Of a stretch of 20,101 nucleotides of DNA, positions 7,451 to 15,600 are shown piece by piece; within the stretch, counting starts at the first letter, position 1, and the number at the start of each line of letters is the position of its first letter. The stretch is from NCBI GenBank assembly GCA_937944035.1, contig CALDZQ010000123.1, positions 1-20,101 on the forward strand, read 5' to 3'. A program made the position numbers and the translations under genes. Under the pieces are notes generated by a model, which was given only the letters and a program-made list of their open reading frames with translations, did not search any database and was not told where the DNA came from. The DNA comes from an uncultured Neomegalonema sp. (lineage in GTDB: Bacteria; Pseudomonadota; Alphaproteobacteria; Rhodobacterales; Rhodobacteraceae).

Positions 7451-7456
7451 AAGGAA
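7451..7456 (+). promoter_or_regulatory. Ribosome binding site that decides the mttB-like start
   Basis: AAGGAA ends 6 nt before GTG at 7463. The alternative in-frame ATG at 7427 has no comparable site. Confidence 0.45.
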
Positions 7457-7462
7457 TTCATT

Positions 7463-9046
7463 GTGGATATTTCAGATACCGGAACCGCTAAATTGACCAC
7501 CGAAAAAACCCGCAGACGCCGCAGTGGTGGACGAGCGGGTAATGATCGCGGTCGCGGGCCTGCTGTGGCGCAACCTGCCTGGTCTCTACCCAGCTATTCC
7601 GATGCTCCGCTTGAACCGCTATCGCCGGAATCCGTTGAGAATATTCACAACGGCGCGATGCGGGTGCTGGAGGAAATCGGCATTGAGTTTCTGCACCCGA
7701 AAGCCGTTGATATACTGAGGCATGAGGGCTGCACCATCTTAGACGACGGCGTGACGGTGCGCATGGGTCGTGACTTTGTGATGGAGAAAATCGCGCTCGC
7801 CCCCTCCAGTTTCACGATTACGCCCCGAAATCCGGATCGGACCATCACTATCGGCGGGCGGCATATGGTGGTGGGGCAGGTTGGCTCTCCGCCTAATTAT
7901 TCTAACCTTGATGAAGGACGAAAAAGTGGGAACCGCAAGGCTTTCACTGACTTTGTCAAAATGACTCAATATTTTGATTGCCTGCATTTTGTGTCCGGTT
8001 ATCCGGTTGAGCCGATAGACATTCACGCTTCGGTCCGACACTTGGACGGGATGCGTGATAAGTTGGTGCTGACGGATAAGGTTTGTCACGCTTACTCGCT
8101 GGGAACCGAGCGAATTGAAGACGCTATGGAGATGGTTCGGTTGGCGGGCGGTCTTTCGCACGAGGAGTTCGAGGCCACGCCGCGAATGTTCACAAACATC
8201 AACTCGACCTCGCCCTTGAAGCATGACTGGCCCATGTTGGACGGGGCCATGCGGATGGCCGAACGCAACCAACCTACTGTGGTGTCCCCCTTCACCTTGT
8301 CTGGTGCTATGGCTCCTGTGACGATTGCGGGGGCGGTGGCGCAGCAAACGGCGGAGGGGCTGGCGGCAATCGCGCTATTGCAGTGTGTCCGGCCCGGATC
8401 TCCTGCGGTATACGGCTCGTTTACCTCGAATGTGGATATGCGCACAGGCTCGCCCGCCTTCGGGACGCCGGAATACATGCGTGCCTGTCAGATGTCGGGG
8501 CAGATGGCGCGGTATTACAATTTGCCTCTGCGCGCATCGAATACCTGTGCTGCGAACTATCCTGATGCGCAAGCCGCATGGGAGAGTGCATTTTCGTTAT
8601 GGGGAGCGGTCACGGGTCAGACAAATATGATTTATCACGGCGCCGGTTGGCTTGAGGGCGGTCTGTGCGCATCTTATGAGAAATTCATAATAGATTGCGA
8701 GATGCTGCAACAGGTACAGCATTATGTGAAACCTATACCTGTCACTGAGGACGACATCGCCGTCGAAGCGATCCGTGATGTGGGTGCGGGCGGGCATTTC
8801 TTTGGCACGCAGCACACACAAGACCGATACGAAGACGCATTTTACAAACCGTTCCTTTCTGATTGGTCTAACTTTGAGAACTGGGAAGATAATGGTGCGT
8901 TGCGGACGGAGCAACGGGCGCACGGCATATGGAAGTCGATCCTCGCCGAATATGAGGAGCCACCGATGGATGCGAACGCAAAAGCTGCGCTAGACGAGTT
9001 TGTCGAACGTCGGAAAGAAGAAGGCGGTGCGCCGACTGATTTTTAA
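7463..9046 (+). CDS. Trimethylamine methyltransferase (MttB) superfamily protein, non-pyrrolysine
   Basis: MttB-superfamily proteins (COG5598) fold as TIM barrels and move a methyl group from a quaternary or tertiary amine to a corrinoid protein. Non-pyrrolysine members include glycine-betaine methyltransferase MtgB. The frame shows the family layout: a basic Arg/Gly-rich leader (RRRRSGGRAG), LSPESVENIHNGAMRVLEEIGIEF, then barrel segments such as VVSPFTLSGAMAPVTIAGAV, YGSFTSNVDMRTGSPAFGTPE, LPLRASNTCAANYPDAQA and IYHGAGWLEGGL. At 527 residues (from GTG 7463) it is about the usual length and has no internal amber codon, so it is not the archaeal pyrrolysine enzyme. The GTG has AAGGAA 6 nt upstream; ATG at 7427 would add 12 residues. 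No corrinoid protein, methyltetrahydrofolate methyltransferase or reactivase is nearby, so the substrate is unknown. Its 3' end overlaps convergent moaE by 4 bp. Confidence 0.88.
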   Translation: MDISDTGTAKLTTEKTRRRRSGGRAGNDRGRGPAVAQPAWSLPSYSDAPLEPLSPESVENIHNGAMRVLEEIGIEFLHPKAVDILRHEGCTILDDGVTVRMGRDFVMEKIALAPSSFTITPRNPDRTITIGGRHMVVGQVGSPPNYSNLDEGRKSGNRKAFTDFVKMTQYFDCLHFVSGYPVEPIDIHASVRHLDGMRDKLVLTDKVCHAYSLGTERIEDAMEMVRLAGGLSHEEFEATPRMFTNINSTSPLKHDWPMLDGAMRMAERNQPTVVSPFTLSGAMAPVTIAGAVAQQTAEGLAAIALLQCVRPGSPAVYGSFTSNVDMRTGSPAFGTPEYMRACQMSGQMARYYNLPLRASNTCAANYPDAQAAWESAFSLWGAVTGQTNMIYHGAGWLEGGLCASYEKFIIDCEMLQQVQHYVKPIPVTEDDIAVEAIRDVGAGGHFFGTQHTQDRYEDAFYKPFLSDWSNFENWEDNGALRTEQRAHGIWKSILAEYEEPPMDANAKAALDEFVERRKEEGGAPTDF

Positions 9047-9486
9047 CGCTGCCAGCGCTCGGTGGCGCTATCATCCGCGTCGCGCGCTTCAACCCAACGC
9101 GAAGTTCCATCTGTGCCCGCTTCCTTCTTCCAAAAAGGGGCGCGGGTTTTCAGGTAGTCCATAATGAACTCTGCCGATTCAAACGCCGCTTTGCGGTGGC
9201 GGCTTGCAGTGGCGACAAAGACGATCCTTGCACCGGGCGAGAGCAGGCCAATGCGGTGGATGATGAGCGCCCCTTGTAGCGGCCATCGCGCATGTGCTTT
9301 TGTTTCAATTTCTGCGAGGGCTTTTTCGGTCATGCCGGGGTAATGTTCGAGAGTCATTCCGGTGATGCCCGCGCCACGCACCAGCCCGGTAAAGCTTACA
9401 ACCGCACCGATTTCAGTATCGCCGGAAGACAGAGCTTCCAACTCAGCGCCGGGGTCGAAATCCGCCTCTTGTACGCGAACAGCCAT
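9043..9486 (-). CDS. moaE: Molybdopterin synthase catalytic subunit MoaE
   Basis: With MoaD it inserts two sulfurs into cyclic pyranopterin monophosphate to make molybdopterin for the molybdenum cofactor. The 147-residue sequence carries the family blocks: VVSFTGLVRG with Arg37, LEHYPGMTEKAL, HRIGLLSPGARIVFV, and SRHRKAAFESAEFIMD followed by KTRAPFWKKE. His97, Arg98, Lys113 and Lys120 match the active-site set of E. coli MoaE (His103, Arg104, Lys119, Lys126). It starts 1 bp after the moaD stop, so the two are translationally coupled. A short Asp/Arg-rich tail follows the core. Its stop codon overlaps the stop of the convergent methyltransferase gene. Confidence 0.96.
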   Translation of the reverse strand: MAVRVQEADFDPGAELEALSSGDTEIGAVVSFTGLVRGAGITGMTLEHYPGMTEKALAEIETKAHARWPLQGALIIHRIGLLSPGARIVFVATASRHRKAAFESAEFIMDYLKTRAPFWKKEAGTDGTSRWVEARDADDSATERWQR

Positions 9487-9487
9487 A

Positions 9488-9739
9488 TCAGCCGCCCGTC
9501 ACCGGTGGAAACAGCGCAATTTCGCGCGCGCCTTTGATTTCGGCGTCAAAATCCGCTTGCTCTTGGTCGATGGCAACGCGAATTGCTTTGGTGTCGGCGA
9601 AAGCCGCAGCGTAGCGATCATTGCGGGTTTTAAGCCACTCTATCAGACCGCCAACCGTGGTGACATCATCGGGGGGCGAGACTTCTTCCGCCCCGACACC
9701 AATCCGCTCCCGAAGCCATGCGAAATACATCACCTGCAT
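9488..9739 (-). CDS. moaD: Molybdopterin synthase sulfur carrier subunit MoaD
   Basis: Small ubiquitin-like sulfur carrier of molybdopterin synthase. The 83-residue product starts MQVMYFAWLRERIG and ends FPPVTGG; the C-terminal Gly-Gly is the residue pair adenylated by MoeB and thiocarboxylated to donate sulfur. The ATG at 9739 overlaps the pgsA stop (TGATG), which supports this start over a longer upstream frame that would lie inside pgsA. The charged centre (IDQEQADFDAEIKGAREIALFPP) fits the beta-grasp fold. moaE follows after 1 bp. Confidence 0.95.
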   Translation of the reverse strand: MQVMYFAWLRERIGVGAEEVSPPDDVTTVGGLIEWLKTRNDRYAAAFADTKAIRVAIDQEQADFDAEIKGAREIALFPPVTGG

Positions 9740-10353
9740 CAGCTTTTCTCCTCCTTGAGGATCGTTTCGATGCCTTTGCCGAAATATTGCAATCCGGTGA
9801 TGGCGGTCATCGCCGCACTCATCCACAGCAGAGCGATACCGAACAGGTCGAGCAGATTGAACGCAGGTCTACCCTCACAGATAATGCAGGTGGTATTGTA
9901 TCCCGCAAAATTGAGATAAAGCGACAATAGTAAAACGCAGATCGCGGACATCTGAACAGTGGTTTTCCATTTCGCGAGCACTGTCGACGCCAAATCGACT
10001 TTTTTGCCTGCGAGAAACTCGCGTAATCCTGATACGGCGAATTCACGCACCATTATGATTCCGGCGGGCAGCAAAATAACCCAATGCGCCCCGTAAAGCC
10101 CGCAAATCGCCAGTAAAGCCACTGCAACCATCGCTTTATCGGCAATCGGGTCGAGAAGTTTGCCAATCGCGGTTGTCTGCGCCCAACGACGTGCAAGCCA
10201 GCCGTCAAGGAAGTCTGTCAGTGACGCCGTTGCAAACAGGATCAGGGCAACAGCGTCAGAGATCGGATGCGGCAGCACAAGATACGCCACCGGAAACAAG
10301 ATGGCGGCTATTAAGCGCCCAAAGGTGAGCGTATTTGGAATTGTCCAGATCAT
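9739..10353 (-). CDS. pgsA: CDP-diacylglycerol-glycerol-3-phosphate 3-phosphatidyltransferase
   Basis: Inner-membrane enzyme making phosphatidylglycerol phosphate from CDP-diacylglycerol and glycerol 3-phosphate, the committed step to phosphatidylglycerol and cardiolipin. The CDP-alcohol phosphotransferase motif DG-x2-AR-x8-G-x3-D-x3-D is complete: Asp50-Gly51, Ala54-Arg55, Gly64, Asp68 and Asp72 in DGWLARRWAQTTAIGKLLDP and the bases that follow. The N-terminal IPNTLTFGRL is typical of PgsA, and several hydrophobic segments follow. The 204-residue length is slightly above the usual 180-195, with a short loop (GYNTTCIICEGRPAF) near residue 155 that carries two cysteines. AGAAGAG lies just before the ATG. 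The stop overlaps the moaD start, so lipid and molybdopterin genes are translationally coupled. In relatives I recall uvrC upstream; here an aminotransferase takes that place. Confidence 0.95.
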   Translation of the reverse strand: MIWTIPNTLTFGRLIAAILFPVAYLVLPHPISDAVALILFATASLTDFLDGWLARRWAQTTAIGKLLDPIADKAMVAVALLAICGLYGAHWVILLPAGIIMVREFAVSGLREFLAGKKVDLASTVLAKWKTTVQMSAICVLLLSLYLNFAGYNTTCIICEGRPAFNLLDLFGIALLWMSAAMTAITGLQYFGKGIETILKEEKS

Positions 10354-10416
10354 AGGCTCTTCTTAGCGCTGAAATCGATACTTAGGAAGTGCGGATAAGC
10401 CGATTCACGCGCGGCA

Positions 10417-11580
10417 TCACGTCAACAAACCCCGAATGCGCTCCATTGCCTTGCGGATGTTGTCTTCCGAGTTGGCATAGGAGAAGCGAATATAGTCTGC
10501 GGCATCGCCGCCAAAGCTGGAACCGGGTAGTGTTGAAACGCCAACTTCCTCAAGTAAGCGCCGTTGAAGCGTCCCTCCGTCCATACCTGTACCGGAAATA
10601 TTAGGGAACGCATAGAACGCACCACCCGGATCGGGACAGGTGACGCCCGGAAGCGCGTTGAGCATATCGACGATCACTTTGCGCCGCCCGTCAAACGCAG
10701 CGACCATCGCATTGACAGCATCTTGTGGACCGGTCAACGCCTCCAACCCGGCATACTGGGCCGAGGCATTCACGCAGGAGTGGTTGTTGATCGCAAGGCG
10801 TTCGGCATAATCCACAAGAGACGTGGGCCAAACGCTGTATCCCATGCGCCAACCGGTCATCGCGTAGGTCTTGGACCAACCGTCAAGCAGGATGACGCGG
10901 TCTTTGATCTCCGGATAGCTTAGAAAGCTGATATGTTCGCGTCCGCCGTAAAGCATACGGCTGTAGATCTCATCGGAGAGGATCGTCACGTTCGGCCACG
11001 CCTCTAGCCCTTTTGCTAGCGCATCGGCCTCGTTGCGGGCAAAAACGCCGCCCGTGGGGTTGTTGGGACTGTTCAACACCAACAGGCGGGTTTTGGAGGT
11101 AATCTTGGCGAGAATATCCGCAGCACGATAGCCGAAGCCGTCCTCCTCACGCGGTTGCACCGGGACGGCGGTGGCTCCGGTATAAGCGATCATTGAACGG
11201 TAGATCGGAAAACCGGGGTCGGGATAAATAATTTCGGCTCCGGGCTGGCCGAACACCATGATGGCGAAAAACATTGTCGGCTTACCGCCGGGCATGATGA
11301 GGATGTTGTCGGGGCTGACCTCAACTCCGCGCCGCGTGTGAATATCAGCTGCAACAGCTTCACGCAGGGGTAGAATTCCTTTTGCGGGTGTGTAGCCGTG
11401 ATGCCCGTCGCGCAGCGCTTTGATCCCGGCCTCCACGATGTTGTCTGGCGTCGGAAAGTCAGGCTGGCCAATCCCCAGATTGATGATGTCGCGGCCTTGC
11501 GCTTGCAGTTCGGCTGCACGGGCAAGGACCGAAAAAGCGCTTTCAGTGCCCAGGCGAGCGATTGCGTCGGTGGGGATCAT
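10417..11580 (-). CDS. Pyridoxal-phosphate aminotransferase, class I/II (aspartate aminotransferase-like)
   Basis: Fold-type I PLP enzyme of the AspAT I-gamma group (COG0436). The Schiff-base lysine is Lys237 in GWSKTYAMTGWRMGY. Asn174 (NSPNNPTGG), Asp203 and Tyr206 (LSDEIYSRM) bind PLP, Arg245 contacts the phosphate, and Arg365 in YIRFSYAN should bind the substrate alpha-carboxylate. NLGIGQPDFPTP and GYTPAKGILPLREA are also standard. Substrate choice within the group (aspartate, alanine, aromatic or prephenate) cannot be settled. I chose ATG at 11580 because GGAG lies 9 nt upstream; the ATG at 11589 has the same GGAG directly against it, leaving no spacing. That gives 387 residues. pgsA follows after 63 bp on the same strand and may share the transcript. 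Confidence 0.93.
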   Translation of the reverse strand: MIPTDAIARLGTESAFSVLARAAELQAQGRDIINLGIGQPDFPTPDNIVEAGIKALRDGHHGYTPAKGILPLREAVAADIHTRRGVEVSPDNILIMPGGKPTMFFAIMVFGQPGAEIIYPDPGFPIYRSMIAYTGATAVPVQPREEDGFGYRAADILAKITSKTRLLVLNSPNNPTGGVFARNEADALAKGLEAWPNVTILSDEIYSRMLYGGREHISFLSYPEIKDRVILLDGWSKTYAMTGWRMGYSVWPTSLVDYAERLAINNHSCVNASAQYAGLEALTGPQDAVNAMVAAFDGRRKVIVDMLNALPGVTCPDPGGAFYAFPNISGTGMDGGTLQRRLLEEVGVSTLPGSSFGGDAADYIRFSYANSEDNIRKAMERIRGLLT

Positions 11581-11678
11581 TGTCGTCATCTCCGCTGTTT
11601 GTATCGTTACTTTCTAGGCACGATTGTGCGGATTGCATAGCCGTCTCGTCATCAACGCGAAGTGTGTACAGAATATCA

Positions 11679-11700
11679 CGGATTCAACCGACGGAATCCG
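11679..11700. repeat. Inverted repeat, possible operator
   Basis: CGGATTC (11679-11685) and GAATCCG (11694-11700) form a perfect 7-bp inverted repeat with an 8-nt spacer in the 185-bp spacer between the divergent aminotransferase and the secreted-protein gene. It could be a regulator site for either. No clear promoter hexamers were identified around it. Confidence 0.3.
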
Positions 11701-11765
11701 AATCATTGCGCGTTAGCGCTGGTGTACTATGTTTTTGAATTAGAGTTCGATCAGAGGAGATTGAG

Positions 11766-12227
11766 ATGTTTCGCAAAATGGCCCTTATGGCTGTGATTGG
11801 TGTCGCCGGGTTTGTAACAACACAGGCGCAGGCGCACCCGCCTTATGCCTCTGCCACATCTTCAGGATGTTATGGATGTTCGGCTCAGTCCTACGCACCA
11901 TCTTACACGCCCCGTTACCAGCAGACCTACGCACCGCAGTATCAGCAAACCTATGCGCCTGCCCCGACTTATAGAGCGCAGCCTTCCTATAGCGGGCATC
12001 GTTCCGGCGATTATGGGCGCTATTATGGTCCTATCGGGTACGGGCAATACGCGCGCAATCCATACTACACGCGCCCTGTAAATAACTATGTTCGTCAAAG
12101 CTTTGGTCCATATTCGCGCATTCCGAGCACGGAAGGTCTGAATGTCGGATACGCAGGCGGCCCGACCTATGGGTCGGATTCCAATCCTGTAATCAATGGT
12201 GTCGAATTAAACGCTGCGCCACGCTGA
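11766..12227 (+). CDS. Small secreted Tyr/Pro-rich protein, function unknown
   Basis: A 153-residue protein with a clear Sec signal peptide (FRKMALMAVIGVAGFVTTQ, likely cut after AQA at residue 23). The mature chain of about 130 residues has 21 tyrosines plus many Pro, Gly, Ser and Gln, and no predicted membrane segment. Two near-identical tandem units YQQTYAP (residues 51-57 and 59-65) sit in a longer run of YAP/YTP/TYR spacings. A CxxC pair (Cys35, Cys38 in SSGCYGC) follows the cleavage site and holds the only cysteines. Such low-complexity Tyr-rich composition suggests an extended or self-associating envelope or surface protein; I recognise no family. AGAGGAGA 6 nt before the ATG is a strong ribosome site, which supports real translation. 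It converges on trxA across a hairpin. Confidence 0.82.
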   Translation: MFRKMALMAVIGVAGFVTTQAQAHPPYASATSSGCYGCSAQSYAPSYTPRYQQTYAPQYQQTYAPAPTYRAQPSYSGHRSGDYGRYYGPIGYGQYARNPYYTRPVNNYVRQSFGPYSRIPSTEGLNVGYAGGPTYGSDSNPVINGVELNAAPR

Positions 12228-12236
12228 TTTTTAAGT

Positions 12237-12265
12237 TCGGGCTGCAAATTTCTGATGCAGCCCGA
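12237..12265. terminator. Hairpin terminator between the secreted-protein gene and trxA
   Basis: TCGGGCTGCA (12237-12246) pairs perfectly with TGCAGCCCGA (12256-12265) around a 9-nt loop, between two convergent gene ends. AT-rich flanks lie on both sides but there is no long T-run in either direction, so termination may be modest or partly factor-dependent. Confidence 0.55.
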
Positions 12266-12281
12266 TCATTTGAAAAGTATG

Positions 12282-12602
12282 TCAGGCGTTTTCGTTGATC
12301 CATTCAATGATACGACCTTTGGGCTGTGCGCCCGTTTTTGAGGCGATCAACTCACCGCCTTTGAACAGCATCAGCGTTGGAATACCGCGCACCCCGTAAT
12401 GCGATGGCGTGTTCGGGCTGTTGTCAATGTTGACCTTGGCAACCGTTACTTTGCCTTCCATCTCAGCGCTGATTTCTTCAAGAGCTGGTGCGATTTGGCG
12501 ACAAGGGCCGCACCATTCAGCCCAAAAATCCACGAGCACGACTTCGCCCGAATTCAATACATCCGCTTCAAAAGACTCGTCGGAAACTTCCTTGAGCGCC
12601 AT
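12282..12602 (-). CDS. trxA: Thioredoxin 1
   Basis: Cytoplasmic 12-kDa dithiol oxidoreductase that reduces protein disulfides and ribonucleotide reductase, using electrons from thioredoxin reductase. The 106 residues match a single thioredoxin domain: DFWAEWCGPCRQIAPAL with active-site Cys31 and Cys34, buried Asp25, and the cis-proline loop RGIPTLMLFKGGE with Pro75. There is no signal peptide. AGGAG lies 9 nt before the ATG. It is the last gene of the run amgK-murU-addB-addA-trxA, 50 bp after the addA stop; that spacing allows co-transcription plus its own translation start. Confidence 0.97.
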   Translation of the reverse strand: MALKEVSDESFEADVLNSGEVVLVDFWAEWCGPCRQIAPALEEISAEMEGKVTVAKVNIDNSPNTPSHYGVRGIPTLMLFKGGELIASKTGAQPKGRIIEWINENA

Positions 12603-12652
12603 TTTCTATACTCCTTGCGCGCGGTTGGTTGAAAGCCGCGCAGGTCGGGAAG

Positions 12653-15600
12653 CTAGGTATCCACTTCCTCAAGGTCAACAGGTGTAAAGCGTTTTTCATC
12701 AAGTGAACCATCGTTCAACATCGACTGGAGCGCCGAATCCAATTGCCGGCTTGTCGGCGTATCAAGGCGGTTTTCGTCTATCCACAGCAAATGACAATGC
12801 ACATCACGCTGTTCAAAAATATCCGTGAGTGCGGCACGGTAGATCGAGAGCTGCCGGAGGTAGGAAGCGGGAATCAAACCGTTTGCGGGCGCGCGGCCGC
12901 TTTTGAAATCGATGATGTGTGCATCGCTGTTCGTGAAAACCAGCCTGTCAATCGTTCCCACAATCGCGCGCCCGTTTAGTGCCGAGACCGGCCCGTGAAT
13001 TGGCACTTCTGCCATTGAATCCGGCCCAAACATCCAAGCATACGCGCTATTATTGAGTATTCGTAGAACAGGCGCGAGCAGGTCTGTTGCGCCCATCGCT
13101 GCGGCGGCATCTTCGCGGGCTTCAGACTGTAAGGGAGCGAGATGTTCAAGCAGCAAATGAAGTAGCGTCCCGCGCTCTGCCGAGGAAAGCGGCGGGTCTG
13201 AGTCCTCATATTCGCCTGCCAGCGGCATAGGATCAAATGGATCGGATTGTCCGCCGCCGACCCGTGACGGCGCTATTGGTTGCGGCGCACTCGTTTCCGA
13301 TCTGGGCCGTTCCAGCAATTGTGCAGGCACGGGCAGGGGGAGCAGCAACGGCTCGTCAACGGCCGTTGATTTTTTCTTGTCGGGTTCGCCTTTACTCTCG
13401 AATACTTGGCTGGGGATAACCTCGTCATTGGAGTCCAGCAGAGGTGTCATGCCTGTTTCAGGCGCTCCGGCAAATGCGCTCTCAACAAGCTTTGCCCAAC
13501 TCGTGTCCTTGGGTTGGTTTTTTCCATGCCAACCGCACACGATCAACCAGTCTTCCGCACGGGTCATACCCACGTAGAGCAAACGCCTGTATTCTTCGAG
13601 CCGCTTAGCGTCTGCGTCTGTCCGCATCGCTTGAACAACATCTGGCGAGTCGCCTGAAATCGGCGCCCAGACGGGTGTTTGCTCAGCTACCGGGAATATG
13701 CGGGCGAAATTTTTCTCGGTCGGCAATGCGCAAATGTCCGGTAGAAAGACGATTGGCGCTTCAAGACCTTTCGAGCCATGCACGGTCATGATGCGGATTT
13801 CATCACGCCCTTGTTCCATTTCCCGTTTGATCTGCGTGTCGGCGTTTTCAATAGAATTGACAAAAGTTTGCAGGCTGGGCGGCCCGTCATTCTCAAATTC
13901 CAATGCTTGCGATAATAATTCATCGATGGGGTCAGCAGCCTCTACACCCAGTCGATCCAGTAATCGACCGCGCGCGCCATGTTGCGTTAGAACCCGCTCG
14001 AAGAACTCGTAGGGACGCAGGAAATCCGCAGCTTTCAGCATTTGTGAAAGCAACGCATGTGCTTTTGAAAAATCGTCCCGTTCCTCGCGCCGTGCGATTA
14101 ACGTACCCCAAAGGCGTCCGCTGCGCCCTTGGGCCAGATCATAGAGCGCGGTCTCGCTGATCCCTATGATCGGCGAGCGCAAAACGGTGGCCAGCGTAAG
14201 ATCATCCTCAGGCAGTAATGCAAACCGTGCCAGTGCGAGAAGGTCTTTGACCGCCAGTTGCGTGTTCAGTTGCATCCGGTCCTTACCCGCAACAGGCAGA
14301 CCGCGCGCCTTCAACATGCTGATGACAGCCTCGGCAAAATCATTACGGCGTCGCACAAGGATCAGAATATCCCCCGCCCGTATCGGACGACCTTTCGCCG
14401 GAAGCTCTTGGGGGGTGTCGGGGTCCAGCCACGTCTCAATCTGATCGACAATTCCACGCGCAAGTCGCAGTTGGGGCGCATCTGCGGGCAGCTTGTTGAC
14501 AGGTTCCCACCAATCGGGCGGGTCGTCTTCTTCGATGATACTGATCGGTGGCCAGAACTCCACGCGTCCCGGCGCATGGTCCCTGAAAGCGATATGCGTG
14601 GGCGCATCCCCGGTTGCGTTCAGGCCATCCAGTGCCGCAGGATTTTTGAAGACCTCGTCAACGACTGCCAGCACCGCAGGCGTTGAGCGGAATGAGTGGC
14701 GCAGTTGTGGTTCGCGCAACGGATCTTGCGGGTCGGCGAGCAGTGCGCGGAACCGTGTACGCACCTTGTCCAGTGCATCGGGGGCGGCGCCCTGAAAGCT
14801 GAAGATCGACTGCTTCTCGTCTCCGACAACAAACAAGGTCCGGTTTTCCGGGTTCGCGCCGTCGCCCGCAAAAAACTCCTCTGCAATCGCAGATACCACC
14901 CGCCATTGCTCCGGTGAGGTGTCTTGAGCCTCATCCACCAGGATATGATCGACGCCACCATCGAGCTTGTAGCGCACCCATGCGCTCGCCTCGCTGTTTT
15001 GTAACAGATCGCCGGCGAGACGGATCAAATCACCAAAATCCAGTGCATCCCGCAAATGTTTGAGCGTATCAACCTCATCAATGATCGCTTTCGCGAACGG
15101 GACCAGATTGCGCGAATCCTCCGCAGATTTGATTGTCCGCAATCGCGCGTTCAACTCAACCAATCGCGCCTGAAACCGCTCGACTGTATCAACAATGTCG
15201 GGATCGATCGCTTTGACGGCCTTAGTCGGAAACCGTGACGTTGATCGCGGGTTGCCTTTGGTTAGTAGTGCAAAGTTAAGCGCATCAAGCCATTGCGCTT
15301 TCGAGGCGCTCTGCATCGCGGGTAGCAGTATGGCAGCTGACTTCGTTTCGTGCGAACCGCCCTTGGTAAAATTTAGCGCCATCGCACGAATATCATCGGC
15401 ATCCGTTTTGCTGAAAAATGACTCCACCGCGCTTGTTTGTGTTTGGCCAGATTCGACTTCCAATACCGCATAAACCGCGTCGATTGTGTCCGCAGCATCC
15501 CCGCGAAACGCATCCCGCTTTGCCACGATTTCCGCCACCAAAGCGTGAATGCCCGATTCCTGCGCCCGCCGGATAACATAATCGGTTGCTGTTGTGAGTT

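Noticed and set aside
7463..9046. Pyrrolysine-containing trimethylamine methyltransferase
   Set aside because: The frame has no internal TAG and reads straight through to the C-terminus, as in bacterial non-pyrrolysine homologues.
9740..9826. N-terminal extension of moaD by 29 codons
   Set aside because: It would lie entirely inside pgsA. The family start MQVMYFAWLRE and the TGATG junction place the real start at 9739.
11901..11965. Possible repeat array from the YQQTYAP units
   Set aside because: Only two degenerate copies within one coding frame, with synonymous differences; it is a protein repeat, not a CRISPR or intergenic repeat.
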